Source of the DNA: Virgibacillus_O xinjiangensis | GTDB lineage: Bacteria; Bacillota; Bacilli; Bacillales; Amphibacillaceae | DNA length: 64,000 bases | Direction: 5' to 3' | Assembly: GCF_042643145.1 (NCBI RefSeq) | Contig: NZ_JBHRSA010000046.1 | Location: 1-64,000, forward strand | Shown: positions 24,069 through 32,501 of the stretch, piece after piece | Position numbering within the stretch: the first letter of the stretch is position 1 | Layout: each line of letters opens with the position of its first letter | The notes under the pieces: model-generated | Seen by the model: the letters and a program-made list of their open reading frames with translations, nothing else | The model's database searches: none | Told to the model about the DNA's origin: nothing | Program-made: the position numbers and the translations under genes

Positions 24069-27000
24069 TTATTTTTCCTCGTCCCTGTCCACGTTGGAAA
24101 GTTTATCAATGAAATCTGCTATGGTCTCGTATCGTTCATGTTTTGTATCCCGATTCCATTTGAAAGTTATCTTGAGTTTATTGTTTTCCGTGCCAAGTTG
24201 CACTCCCCGTCCGAAACTGTTCGCCAACTCAAAGAGCTTCGCGCCGTCAATCATCTTACTGCGGCTTTCTTCCATAAGCATTTCAATTTTCTTCGGCTGT
24301 TCCGTAATGTTTTCCACCCGTTCCCGTTTTGCATACATTTTGAGAATGGAAACAGTGAATAAATGATCCACCTCCATCGGGTAGTCACCAAAACGGTCAA
24401 TCAGTTCATCTTTCAGATCCTCGATATCTTCAGGAGATTCGAATGTCTGGAATCGCTTATATACATCAATTTTCTGTTTCTCGTCATCAATATAGGCATC
24501 CGGGATATAAGCATCAATTGATAGGGTGAGCTCAGGTTCGAATGGAGTGATTTCCTCTATATCCTTTCCTGCTTTGCGGGCCTCAATAGCATCCTTCAGC
24601 ATCTGAGAATACATATCAAAACCAACTGTATCGATGAAGCCATGCTGTTGTGATCCCAAAAGGTTTCCTGTTCCTCGGATAGACAAATCCCGCATGGCAA
24701 TTTTAAACCCGGATCCCAGCTCGGTGAACTCTTTAATAGCCTGGAGACGCTTTTCTGCTACTTCTGTGAGGACTTTATCTTTTTTATAGGTGAAATAAGC
24801 ATAGGCCACTCGATTCGAACGTCCCACACGACCACGCAGCTGGTATAGCTGGCTGAGTCCCATATGGTCTGCATCATTGACAATCAAGGTATTCACATTG
24901 GGTATGTCGACACCCGTTTCGATGATGGTCGTACTTACCAGGACATCGTACTCCCCTCCAAGGAATCCGAAAATGACATTCTCCAGTTCCGTCTCATTCA
25001 TCTGCCCATGTGCTACAGCAATACGGGCATTATCCACCAGCATTCCTAGATCCCGGGCAACCTTATCGATGTTTTCCACCCGGTTATACAGGAAGAACAC
25101 CTGCCCACCTCTTGCCATTTCCCTATCTATTGCTTCACGGATGAATACAGGATTGTATTCCATAACATATGTTTGAATGGGAAAGCGGTTCTCCGGTGGT
25201 GTTTCGATAACGGAGAGATCTCTTACACCGAGCATGGACATATGTAGGGTACGCGGTATCGGGGTAGCCGTAAGTGTCAGTACATCAACATTCGTTTTCA
25301 GCTGCTTGATCTTTTCCTTATGTTTCACTCCGAAACGCTGCTCTTCATCGACAATCAACAAACCTAGATCTTTATAGACAACATCTTTGGACAATAGTCT
25401 ATGGGTGCCCACCACCACATCTACTGTTCCTTTCCTCAAACCTTCGACTGTTTTCTTTTGCTGTTTAGCCGTCTGGAACCTGCTCATCAGACCGATATTG
25501 ATCGGGTAATCCTGAAACCGCTCCCTGATCGTGTCATAATGCTGCTGAGCCAAAATGGTAGTCGGCACTAAAAAAGCAACCTGCTTTCCATCAGCAATAG
25601 CTTTGAATGCTGCTCGGATGGCCACTTCCGTCTTTCCATAGCCGACATCACCGCACAACAGTCGATCCATTGGCCGCTCCCTCTCCATATCTTGTTTTAT
25701 CTCATAGATACAGCGAAGTTGATCATCGGTCTCCTGATATGGGAATGCCGCCTCAAACTCCCGCTGCATTTCTGTATCTTCCGAGAAAGCATACCCTTTC
25801 TTGGCTTCTCTCTCCGCATAGAGTTTGATCAAATCGTCAGCGATGTCTTCAACCGAGGATTGGACCCTTCGTTTCACTTTGTTCCATTCACTGCCACCGA
25901 GCTTATAAAGCTTCGGCTCTTTTCCTTCCGAACCGACAAATTTCTGTACCAGGTCAATTTGTTCAATCGGAACGAATAGCTTATCGTCACCGGAGTACTT
26001 GATCAGCATATAATCTTTATGCTTGTCTTTCAGTTCCAAGGTTTCAATTCCCAGATACTTGCCGACACCATGATTTGCATGGACCACATAATCTCCGACT
26101 TTAAGTTCCTGGTAGCTTTTTATCCGTTCGGCATTGGAAACTTTCTGCTGTCTTCGCTTACGTTTCGTACGCTTTTTGAACAATTCATTTTCTGTGATGA
26201 TAACAAGCTTGTGCAATGGCATCTCAATACCACTGGTGATATTGCCTGTCATAATGACAGGTTTATTTATTGGTAGTTCCACCTGAGTCGCTATACCTGC
26301 TTCTATATCATAATCGGTGAAAATGGAATGGATCTTTTCAGCCCTTCTTTCATTAGGTGCCAATACAACGACAGAGGCATCTGCCTTTTCCCATCGATCC
26401 AATTCACTTTTGAGCAGATTCATCTGCCCATGGAATTCCTGCATGGCCCGTGTAGAGAGATCAATGATATTCTGGGGCTGAGTGTTGGGTATATGCCGGA
26501 GGAAAACCGACATATACAGCCGCTGGTGGGTGATGGAGCCCCAGACCTTCTGCCAGTCAAACGAAAAGGTACTATTCCGTACCATTTTATTGGCTTCTAA
26601 AAGACTGCTGTACCACTCCGCTTCCTCCGTATCCAGATTTGCCGCTGTCTCTTGAATTCTACTCATCTCATCAAATACAACTAGCCCATCATCAGATAGA
26701 TAATCTAGTAAACTGGCCGGTTCCTGATAAAGATAGCCAATATACTTGTACATCTCCTGAAAGTGCTCACCGTCTCTCATACGACCTATATCATGTTCAA
26801 TCGATTCAATTAAAGCTTCTTTTGCTTCATTATCTTTCATCTTTTTCAAAGAGTAAGCCAATGCTTCCTCAACTCTATCTGCTGCCATATGGATATCAGA
26901 ATCATTCAATAGAAGTTCGGTAGCCGGCCCGACTGATACACCCTCCAATTTATCAAGAGAACGTTGTGTTTCTGCATCAAAATAGCGTATAGAATCGATT

Positions 27001-27599
27001 TCTTCATCGAATAATTCTATACGTATCGGATTACTCTCTGTAATTGGGTATATATCAATAATGCCGCCCCTCTTAGAGAATTCACCTGGAGAAGCTACCA
27101 TCTCTGTGCGTTCGTACCCCATATCCACCAAGGCAGACAGATAATGATCTATATCTATCTCAGCACCAAAAGTGAAAGTAAGCTGATATTTGGACCAATA
27201 ATCCTTTGGAGGAAGAATCCTCTTCAATGCTGCCACAGGAGCGATCAATATGCCTGATTGCTTCCTGGACCAAGCTGTCAACGAATCAATCCTCTGACTC
27301 TTCAACTCTGGACTGGCTATAGCTATTTCCGAAGCGATCAGTTCATTGACAGGATATAAGTGGACGCCACTGTCAACCGCCAGTTCAGATAAATCATCAT
27401 ATAACTGTTGTGCCTGTGCTAATTGATGGGTCACTAACAAAATAGGCTTATTCAGTGATTCATTGATCAGAGAAACCAGCAGGCTTCTGGCAGATCCGGA
27501 TAAGCCCGCAACCAACTGCTCATTCATGCCATCGGTAATGCCGTCCAGAATGGATTGTATATCTTCTTTCGATTCTAAGTATTTATTAATCGCTTTCAT
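24069..27599 (-). CDS. mfd: Transcription-repair coupling factor Mfd
   Basis: Mfd displaces RNA polymerase stalled at DNA lesions and recruits UvrA. The 1176-residue protein has an N-terminal UvrB-like region, an RNA polymerase-interacting CarD/RID domain (YQELKVGDYVVHANHGVGKYLG), a RecG-like translocase with Walker A GDVGYGKTE and DEEQRFG box, helicase motifs TATPIPRTLHM and QLRGRVGRS, and the C-terminal D7 domain. The start ATG has GGGGG upstream. It follows fin, in the order pth-fin-mfd known from B. subtilis. Confidence 0.97.
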   Translation of the reverse strand: MKAINKYLESKEDIQSILDGITDGMNEQLVAGLSGSARSLLVSLINESLNKPILLVTHQLAQAQQLYDDLSELAVDSGVHLYPVNELIASEIAIASPELKSQRIDSLTAWSRKQSGILIAPVAALKRILPPKDYWSKYQLTFTFGAEIDIDHYLSALVDMGYERTEMVASPGEFSKRGGIIDIYPITESNPIRIELFDEEIDSIRYFDAETQRSLDKLEGVSVGPATELLLNDSDIHMAADRVEEALAYSLKKMKDNEAKEALIESIEHDIGRMRDGEHFQEMYKYIGYLYQEPASLLDYLSDDGLVVFDEMSRIQETAANLDTEEAEWYSSLLEANKMVRNSTFSFDWQKVWGSITHQRLYMSVFLRHIPNTQPQNIIDLSTRAMQEFHGQMNLLKSELDRWEKADASVVVLAPNERRAEKIHSIFTDYDIEAGIATQVELPINKPVIMTGNITSGIEMPLHKLVIITENELFKKRTKRKRRQQKVSNAERIKSYQELKVGDYVVHANHGVGKYLGIETLELKDKHKDYMLIKYSGDDKLFVPIEQIDLVQKFVGSEGKEPKLYKLGGSEWNKVKRRVQSSVEDIADDLIKLYAEREAKKGYAFSEDTEMQREFEAAFPYQETDDQLRCIYEIKQDMERERPMDRLLCGDVGYGKTEVAIRAAFKAIADGKQVAFLVPTTILAQQHYDTIRERFQDYPINIGLMSRFQTAKQQKKTVEGLRKGTVDVVVGTHRLLSKDVVYKDLGLLIVDEEQRFGVKHKEKIKQLKTNVDVLTLTATPIPRTLHMSMLGVRDLSVIETPPENRFPIQTYVMEYNPVFIREAIDREMARGGQVFFLYNRVENIDKVARDLGMLVDNARIAVAHGQMNETELENVIFGFLGGEYDVLVSTTIIETGVDIPNVNTLIVNDADHMGLSQLYQLRGRVGRSNRVAYAYFTYKKDKVLTEVAEKRLQAIKEFTELGSGFKIAMRDLSIRGTGNLLGSQQHGFIDTVGFDMYSQMLKDAIEARKAGKDIEEITPFEPELTLSIDAYIPDAYIDDEKQKIDVYKRFQTFESPEDIEDLKDELIDRFGDYPMEVDHLFTVSILKMYAKRERVENITEQPKKIEMLMEESRSKMIDGAKLFELANSFGRGVQLGTENNKLKITFKWNRDTKHERYETIADFIDKLSNVDRDEEK

Positions 27600-27632
27600 A
27601 GTCAAACCCCCACATAACCCCTGCATAAGCGC

Positions 27633-27661
27633 AAAAATGCCTTGGCCGGTCAGCCAAAGCC
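27633..27661 (-). terminator. Terminator after fin
   Basis: GCTTTGGC pairs with GCCAAGGC around a six-base loop, followed by ATTTTTG on the minus strand, between fin and mfd. Confidence 0.65.
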
Positions 27662-27674
27662 TTTGTTGCCTATT

Positions 27675-27905
27675 TTATTGTAAAAAATAATCGAGCTCAT
27701 GATAATGAGGATGATTGTCTAGTGCTTCTTCACAGTCTTCGCAGATTGCCTGGATGCTTACATCCCCATTCTCATTATAATGTACCATTTCTTCTTTTTC
27801 TTTGCTCGTCAGATGATCCAGTCCCAGCATAGATGAGTCTACAACCGGTTCATCAATTTTTCCAATTATGTTACCGCAATGCCTGCAGTTATAGGTGATC
27901 GCCAT
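27675..27905 (-). CDS. fin: Anti-sigma-F factor Fin
   Basis: Fin inhibits sigma-F and helps the switch from sigma-F to sigma-G in the forespore. The 76-residue product has two zinc-type cysteine pairs, C7/C10 in NCRHC and C55/C58 in CEDC, and the family length. GAGGAGG stands before the ATG. A near-consensus sigma-F promoter lies 33 bases upstream. The longer frame starting near 27980 lacks a ribosome-binding site. Confidence 0.93.
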   Translation of the reverse strand: MAITYNCRHCGNIIGKIDEPVVDSSMLGLDHLTSKEKEEMVHYNENGDVSIQAICEDCEEALDNHPHYHELDYFLQ

Positions 27906-27937
27906 GTTACAAACCTCCTCGGTATAACCTCTTCTAC

Positions 27938-27966
27938 AAGTTTCTCCGAAAAGTTTGGTTTTATAC
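27938..27966 (-). promoter_or_regulatory. Candidate sigma-F promoter of fin
   Basis: GTATA, 14 bases, GGAGAAACTT on the minus strand resembles sigma-F sites (GYWTA, 15-16 bases, GGNRANAMTR). The spacer is one base short and the last base differs. Fin is sigma-F dependent in B. subtilis. Confidence 0.5.
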
Positions 27967-27987
27967 ATAGCGAAGTACAACAGGCCC

Positions 27988-28548
27988 TCAACTGTTGAAT
28001 TTATTCATCACCACTGGAAAGGAGTCACCAATCCAAGCTTCACAAGCATCTGCCGCCTTTTGAATGCTGCTATCCACTTCCTCTAGCTCTGCTTTTGGAA
28101 AGGAACCTAGTACATAATCAATGACAGACGTGGAATCATCCGGTCTCCCTACACCAATCCGGATACGTTTGAATTCCTTTGTACCAAGATGATCAATCGT
28201 TGAACGGATTCCATTATGTCCGCCATGGCCCCCTTTTTGCCGAAGCCTGATCCTACCCGTCGGTAAATCCAAATCGTCATAAATGACTAAAACATCTTCC
28301 GGTTCTATTCCATAGTAGTCAATCAAAGGGCGGATGGACTGACCGGAGAGATTCATATACGTCTGCGGTTTGAGCAAAATCACCTTTTCAGCATCAAGAT
28401 GTTCCATGGCATAGTAGCCATTGAATTTTTTCTTGTTCAGTTCCCAGCCATGCCTTTTCAGCAATTCGTCAATAACCATGAACCCTGCATTATGACGAGT
28501 GCTTTCATATTTTTTCCCTGGGTTGCCTAATCCAACAATACACTTCAT
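27988..28548 (-). CDS. pth: Peptidyl-tRNA hydrolase
   Basis: Pth recycles tRNA from peptidyl-tRNA that drops off ribosomes; in B. subtilis it is spoVC and essential. The 186-residue product has GLGNPGKKYESTRHNAGFM with the catalytic histidine, and DDLDLPTGRIRLRQKGGHGGHNG with substrate contacts. The start has GGAAG upstream. Its ATG overlaps the stop of a short reading frame by four bases, suggesting translational coupling. Confidence 0.96.
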   Translation of the reverse strand: MKCIVGLGNPGKKYESTRHNAGFMVIDELLKRHGWELNKKKFNGYYAMEHLDAEKVILLKPQTYMNLSGQSIRPLIDYYGIEPEDVLVIYDDLDLPTGRIRLRQKGGHGGHNGIRSTIDHLGTKEFKRIRIGVGRPDDSTSVIDYVLGSFPKAELEEVDSSIQKAADACEAWIGDSFPVVMNKFNS

Positions 28549-28652
28549 TCTGCTTCTTCCTTTTTTACATTTTTCCGGTAATGCCCGATACGGATGCCTA
28601 TACCCCAGCAACTATCCACTTCAAAATTCAGGCTGTATGTCCATTTCATCAT
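28545..28652 (-). CDS. Small reading frame (35 codons) upstream of pth, unknown function
   Basis: I do not recognise this product. It begins MMKWTYSLNFEVDSCW and ends with a basic-acidic tail (RKNVKKEEAE). GGAGGAGGG lies eight bases before two adjacent ATG codons, a very strong ribosome-binding site, and the stop overlaps the pth start as ATGA. That makes it a plausible translated leader gene coupled to pth. The ribosome-binding site is the 3' arm of a hairpin whose 5' arm follows the ctc stop, so translation may be gated by structure. It could instead be a chance frame. Confidence 0.5.
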   Translation of the reverse strand: MMKWTYSLNFEVDSCWGIGIRIGHYRKNVKKEEAE

Positions 28653-28660
28653 ACAATAAT

Positions 28661-28702
28661 CCCTCCTCCAAGTATAGCCGAAACACTATTCTTAGAGGAG
28701 GG
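28661..28702 (-). other. Hairpin sequestering a ribosome-binding site between ctc and pth
   Basis: On the minus strand CCCTCCTC pairs with GAGGAGGG, extended by inner pairing (AAGAATA with TATACTT). No T run follows, so it is not a standard terminator. The 3' arm contains the ribosome-binding site of the 35-codon frame. Confidence 0.65.
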
Positions 28703-28714
28703 TATATATGAAAC

Positions 28715-29368
28715 TTAATTATCTTGGTTGGATTCCTCTCCACTATCCTCGTCTGATTCTGCGTCGACCAAGTCAGGTTCTGCATTTTCATCAGGGGCTT
28801 CTTCCGCATCTTCAACCGTATCAGGCGCGGTTATGGTGACAATCGTTGTATCCGGTTCTTCTGTGATTTCATAACTGTCGGCTTTCGGCAAATCAGAAAC
28901 GGCCAAGCTGTCTCCCACTTCAAGAGAGGTTACATCCACCACAATTTCTTCAGGGATGCTGCCCGGTTTAGCGCGTACCTGAAGTTCATAAAGTGGCTGT
29001 TGCAATACTCCGCCATCTCTTGATCCAATGGCCTCCCCTTCTAGTCGAAGCGGTACAGATACATCCATTTCCTGAGACATATTCACCGCATAAAAATCAG
29101 CATGGATCAATTCATCCTTCAATGGGTCCATCTGATAATCATGCAGCATGACATCCACAGACTCTCCTCCCTGCACATCAAGGGAAATAACAGCATTTCT
29201 TCCTTCATCGCGGACGGTCTTGACCAAGTCGATGCTTTCGACCGAGATTGAAGTGGGTTCCTGTTCCTTACCGTATAGTACAGCCGGTACACCGCCTGTC
29301 TCGCGGATTTGCTTTGTTGCTGACTTCGTCAAGTTTTCTCTTTTCGTAGCTTTTAATGTTGCTGCCAT
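28715..29368 (-). CDS. ctc: General stress protein Ctc / ribosomal protein bL25
   Basis: Ctc is the bL25-family protein that binds 5S rRNA and is induced by stress in bacilli. The 217-residue product has an N-terminal bL25 domain (residues 1-95, with GGVPAVLYGKEQ), a TL5 C-terminal beta domain and a very acidic tail. The ATG four codons into the frame has GGAGG nine bases before it. A perfect sigma-B promoter lies 98 bases upstream, beside the prs stop codon. Confidence 0.95.
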   Translation of the reverse strand: MAATLKATKRENLTKSATKQIRETGGVPAVLYGKEQEPTSISVESIDLVKTVRDEGRNAVISLDVQGGESVDVMLHDYQMDPLKDELIHADFYAVNMSQEMDVSVPLRLEGEAIGSRDGGVLQQPLYELQVRAKPGSIPEEIVVDVTSLEVGDSLAVSDLPKADSYEITEEPDTTIVTITAPDTVEDAEEAPDENAEPDLVDAESDEDSGEESNQDN

Positions 29369-29465
29369 GTCTATCATCCTCCAAAATATTTATAAAAACA
29401 TATTACTTGCTTCTACTTTTAGATTACGTGTCCATGGTGTCCTATTAAAACGTTACGTATAGAGA

Positions 29466-29491
29466 ATACCCTTTATTTGCCAGTATTAAAC
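29466..29491 (-). promoter_or_regulatory. Sigma-B promoter of ctc
   Basis: On the minus strand GTTTAA, 14 bases, GGGTAT is a perfect sigma-B promoter. It begins right after the prs stop codon. The B. subtilis ctc promoter is a classical sigma-B site, so this implies a working sigma-B regulon. Confidence 0.9.
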
Positions 29492-29492
29492 A

Positions 29493-30446
29493 TCAATCAA
29501 ACAAGATGCTTACAGATTGCAGTTCATGTACTCGAATGATTGCCTCTCCTATGAGGGATGCAACAGAAAGTTCTCTCACTTTTTCTATCCTTTTTTCTTC
29601 ACTTAGTGGGATGGAATTAGTGACAATCAGTTCTTTGATCTGGGAATGTTTGATGCGTTCCACTGCCGGCCCCGAAAGAACCGGATGGGTGCACGCTGCA
29701 TACACTTCTGTGGCGCCCTGCTCAATCAGTGCATCTGCCGCCAATGTTATGGTGCCCGCAGTATCTATGATATCATCTACCAGAATTGCTGTCTTTCCTT
29801 CGATATTGCCAATAATGTTCATGACTTCCGACACATTCGGACGCGGTCTTCTTTTATCGATGATTCCAATTGGAGCTTTCAAGCGGTCTGCCATTTTCCG
29901 GGCTCTGGTTACCCCCCCATGATCAGGGGAAACTATAACTATGTCATCCAGATTCTTCTTTTCAAAATAATCGGAAAGGATGGGAACGCCCTGCAGATGA
30001 TCAATCGGAATACCGAAGAATCCCTGGATTTGTGGAGCATGAAGATCCAAGGTAATCACACGACCTGCACCGGCTGTCTCAAGGAGATCTGCCACCAGCT
30101 TTGCGGCTATCGGCTCACGTGAGCGCGCTTTTCTGTCCTGCCTGGCATATCCGTAATAAGGCATCACAATATTGATCGACTTGGCGGATGCCCGCTTCAA
30201 AGCGTCAATCATGATGAGAAGTTCCATCAGATGCTCATTGACTGGAGAACTGGTGGATTGCACGACATATACATCACAGCCACGGATGCTTTCTTCGATA
30301 TTTATTTGGATCTCTCCATCACTGAAGCGGGAAACGGTGCACTTACCAAGCGTAGTCCCAATATGCTCAGCAATTTCTTCGGCAAGCTTGGGATTTGAAT
30401 TCAATGTAAACACTTTTAGAGATTGATCTTTATAGCTGGACGCCAT
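29493..30446 (-). CDS. prs: Ribose-phosphate pyrophosphokinase
   Basis: Prs makes PRPP from ribose 5-phosphate and ATP for nucleotide, histidine and tryptophan synthesis. The 317-residue class I enzyme shows DLHAPQIQGFF, the ATP region YARQDRKARSREPI, and the ribose-phosphate loop DDIIDTAGT. GGAGG lies before the ATG. It follows glmU by 15 bases, so glmU-prs form an operon, with ctc gaining its own stress promoter. Confidence 0.97.
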   Translation of the reverse strand: MASSYKDQSLKVFTLNSNPKLAEEIAEHIGTTLGKCTVSRFSDGEIQINIEESIRGCDVYVVQSTSSPVNEHLMELLIMIDALKRASAKSINIVMPYYGYARQDRKARSREPIAAKLVADLLETAGAGRVITLDLHAPQIQGFFGIPIDHLQGVPILSDYFEKKNLDDIVIVSPDHGGVTRARKMADRLKAPIGIIDKRRPRPNVSEVMNIIGNIEGKTAILVDDIIDTAGTITLAADALIEQGATEVYAACTHPVLSGPAVERIKHSQIKELIVTNSIPLSEEKRIEKVRELSVASLIGEAIIRVHELQSVSILFD

Positions 30447-30461
30447 GGAATAAACCCTCCG

Positions 30462-31841
30462 TTACTTATTTTGTCTGTTTTTTAATTTAGCAGCATAGCC
30501 CTCTTTATTTGATTGCCTTGCTCTGGCAACTGATAATGCATCTTCCGGAACATCATCCGTAATAGTAGAACCTGCAGCAACATAAGAACCTTTTCCAACA
30601 GTGACCGGAGCAATAAGATTGGAGTTGCATCCGATGAATGCATCATCTTCAATAGTCGTGAGGTATTTATTGGCACCATCATAATTTACGGTAATGGTAC
30701 CACAACCGATATTCACATTATTTCCTACTGCGGCGTCTCCAATGTAGCTTAAATGGGATACTTTGCTGTGATCTCCTAATCCTGCTTTCTTGATCTCCAC
30801 GAAATTGCCCAGCTTTGCATCATTTCCAATAGTAGAATCGGGACGGATATGGGCAAAGGGCCCGACATTCACACGATCTCCAAGACGACTGTCAGCAGCC
30901 ACACTCTGCTTGACGACAGTTCCTTCCCCGATATAGCAATTGGCGATTTCACTGTTCGGCCCGATGACTGCATCGGTCTTTATTGTCGTGTTCCCTTTAA
31001 TGGAGCTGCCCGGTTCAATTACTGCATCCGCTTCAATGACGACATTCGGCTCAATGTATGTATGATCCGGGTCAATGATAGCCACACCGTTCCTCAAATG
31101 CATCTCATTAATCCTCTTTTTCATCAGCTTTTCAGCCTGTGCAAGTGCAACACGGTCATTGACCCCCAATGTCTCCTCAAAATCCGGCGTAAGTGAAGCT
31201 GAAACCTTTTCTCCCTTGCCGCGAAGGATTTCAATGACATCTGGAAGGTAGTACTCACCCTGTACATTATCATTTGAAACTTCCTTCAAGGCCTGGAACA
31301 ACGCTTGATTATCAAAGCAGTATGTACCCGTATTGATTTCTTCAACCTGTCTTTCTTCCTCACTGGCATCCTTATGTTCCACAATCCTCTCTACTTCATT
31401 CGAAGTATCGCGGATGACTCTGCCATAACCTGAAGGATCTTCTGCTCTGGCAGTGAGTATGGTTGCACTGGCATTCTCTTTTTCATGATGATCGAACAAT
31501 GCCTGATATGTTTCCTTCGTAATTAACGGAGTGTCCCCGCATACGACAATCGTAGTCCCTTCTTTACCTTCCAAGAGATCTGCAGCTTGCATGACTGCAT
31601 GTCCTGTCCCAAGCTGCTCCTCCTGTACAGCTATTTCACTGTCGTTCCCTATATATTCAGTGACTTTCTCAGCGCCAAACCCGACGACTGTCACCGTTTT
31701 ATCAAGATTTACAGCTTTTACCTGATCCAGTACATGCTGTACCATTGGACGGCCAGCTACAGGATGAAGCACTTTATATAATTTAGATTTCATTCTCGTT
31801 CCTTGCCCTGCCGCCAAAATGACAGCATACCGCTTAGCCAT
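30462..31841 (-). CDS. glmU: Bifunctional UDP-GlcNAc pyrophosphorylase / glucosamine-1-phosphate acetyltransferase
   Basis: GlmU carries out the last two steps to UDP-N-acetylglucosamine, the precursor of peptidoglycan and teichoic acids. The 459-residue protein has an N-terminal nucleotidyltransferase with LAAGQGTRMKS, and a C-terminal left-handed beta-helix of hexapeptide repeats (for example AVGNNVNIGCGTITVNYDG with acetyltransferase residues). GGAGG precedes the ATG. It lies between spoVG and prs. Confidence 0.97.
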   Translation of the reverse strand: MAKRYAVILAAGQGTRMKSKLYKVLHPVAGRPMVQHVLDQVKAVNLDKTVTVVGFGAEKVTEYIGNDSEIAVQEEQLGTGHAVMQAADLLEGKEGTTIVVCGDTPLITKETYQALFDHHEKENASATILTARAEDPSGYGRVIRDTSNEVERIVEHKDASEEERQVEEINTGTYCFDNQALFQALKEVSNDNVQGEYYLPDVIEILRGKGEKVSASLTPDFEETLGVNDRVALAQAEKLMKKRINEMHLRNGVAIIDPDHTYIEPNVVIEADAVIEPGSSIKGNTTIKTDAVIGPNSEIANCYIGEGTVVKQSVAADSRLGDRVNVGPFAHIRPDSTIGNDAKLGNFVEIKKAGLGDHSKVSHLSYIGDAAVGNNVNIGCGTITVNYDGANKYLTTIEDDAFIGCNSNLIAPVTVGKGSYVAAGSTITDDVPEDALSVARARQSNKEGYAAKLKNRQNK

Positions 31842-31984
31842 AGGGAAACCTCCATCATTTCTATTTATCCATTAGTAATATATCGTAAAACCTGTCTTAT
31901 TTCAACAGGAAGCAGGCCGTAGAGAGCCGTATTCCAAACCATTAACAAACATTGATCCTACCGTCCGGCAACGCTTTCCTCCAA

Positions 31985-32020
31985 ACAAAAAAGAAGACTA
32001 ACCTATTATAGATTAGACTC
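31985..32020 (-). terminator. Terminator after spoVG
   Basis: AGTCTAATC pairs with GGTTAGTCT (one mismatch) and is followed by TTTTTTG on the minus strand, 17 bases after the spoVG stop. Confidence 0.75.
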
Positions 32021-32037
32021 CTTTGTTGATCATGATA

Positions 32038-32325
32038 TTAGGAAGCTCCGGCTTCCTCGTATTCTACATCCGCTCCCGCACGATGATACTCCTCCAGAAC
32101 AGCATCCTGGATTTTCCCACGGGTGCCGGAGTTGATCGGATGTGCGATATCCCTGAATTCTCCATCAGGGGTACGCTTGGATGGCATTGCCACAAACAAT
32201 CCGTTATTCCCATCGATAACACGGATATCGTGGACAACAAACTCCTCATCCAAGGTAATTGAAGCAATTGCCCGCATTCTGCCCTCTGTGTTGACGCGGC
32301 GTAATCTTACATCTGTTACTTCCAT
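32038..32325 (-). CDS. spoVG: Septation/sporulation regulator SpoVG
   Basis: SpoVG is a small regulator that binds nucleic acid and affects septation, capsule and sporulation genes. The 95-residue product begins MEVTDVRLRRVNTEGRMRA and contains VAMPSKRTPDGEFRDIAHP, both highly conserved. AGGTGGTGA lies before the ATG. A sigma-H-type promoter is upstream. B. subtilis has ridA (yabJ) just ahead in the same operon; here it is missing, leaving 176 bases between purR and spoVG. Confidence 0.97.
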   Translation of the reverse strand: MEVTDVRLRRVNTEGRMRAIASITLDEEFVVHDIRVIDGNNGLFVAMPSKRTPDGEFRDIAHPINSGTRGKIQDAVLEEYHRAGADVEYEEAGAS

Positions 32326-32362
32326 GATGTTTCACCACCTTTTCCCTTTTGAACTACATAAA

Positions 32363-32392
32363 TAGTTCAACGCTCTGGATAAGAATTCCTGC
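32363..32392 (-). promoter_or_regulatory. Sigma-H promoter of spoVG
   Basis: On the minus strand GCAGGAATT, 12 bases, GTTGAACTA fits the sigma-H consensus (RNAGGAWWW, 11-12 bases, RNNGAATWW) with one mismatch in the -10. spoVG is the standard sigma-H gene of B. subtilis. Confidence 0.8.
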
Positions 32393-32501
32393 CTGAATGA
32401 GAAAAGAATTTAAATATTTCTCTAAAAAATCGTATAAATCTTCCAGCCAGTATATTCTCGATGGCGGTTTTTGCCATATGCAGAGAGCGGACAGTGAGAA
32501 A

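Noticed and set aside
32462..32478. ATGGC/GCCAT hairpin after purR as a terminator
   Set aside because: The stem is short and has no T run; it may still form but does not support a terminator call.
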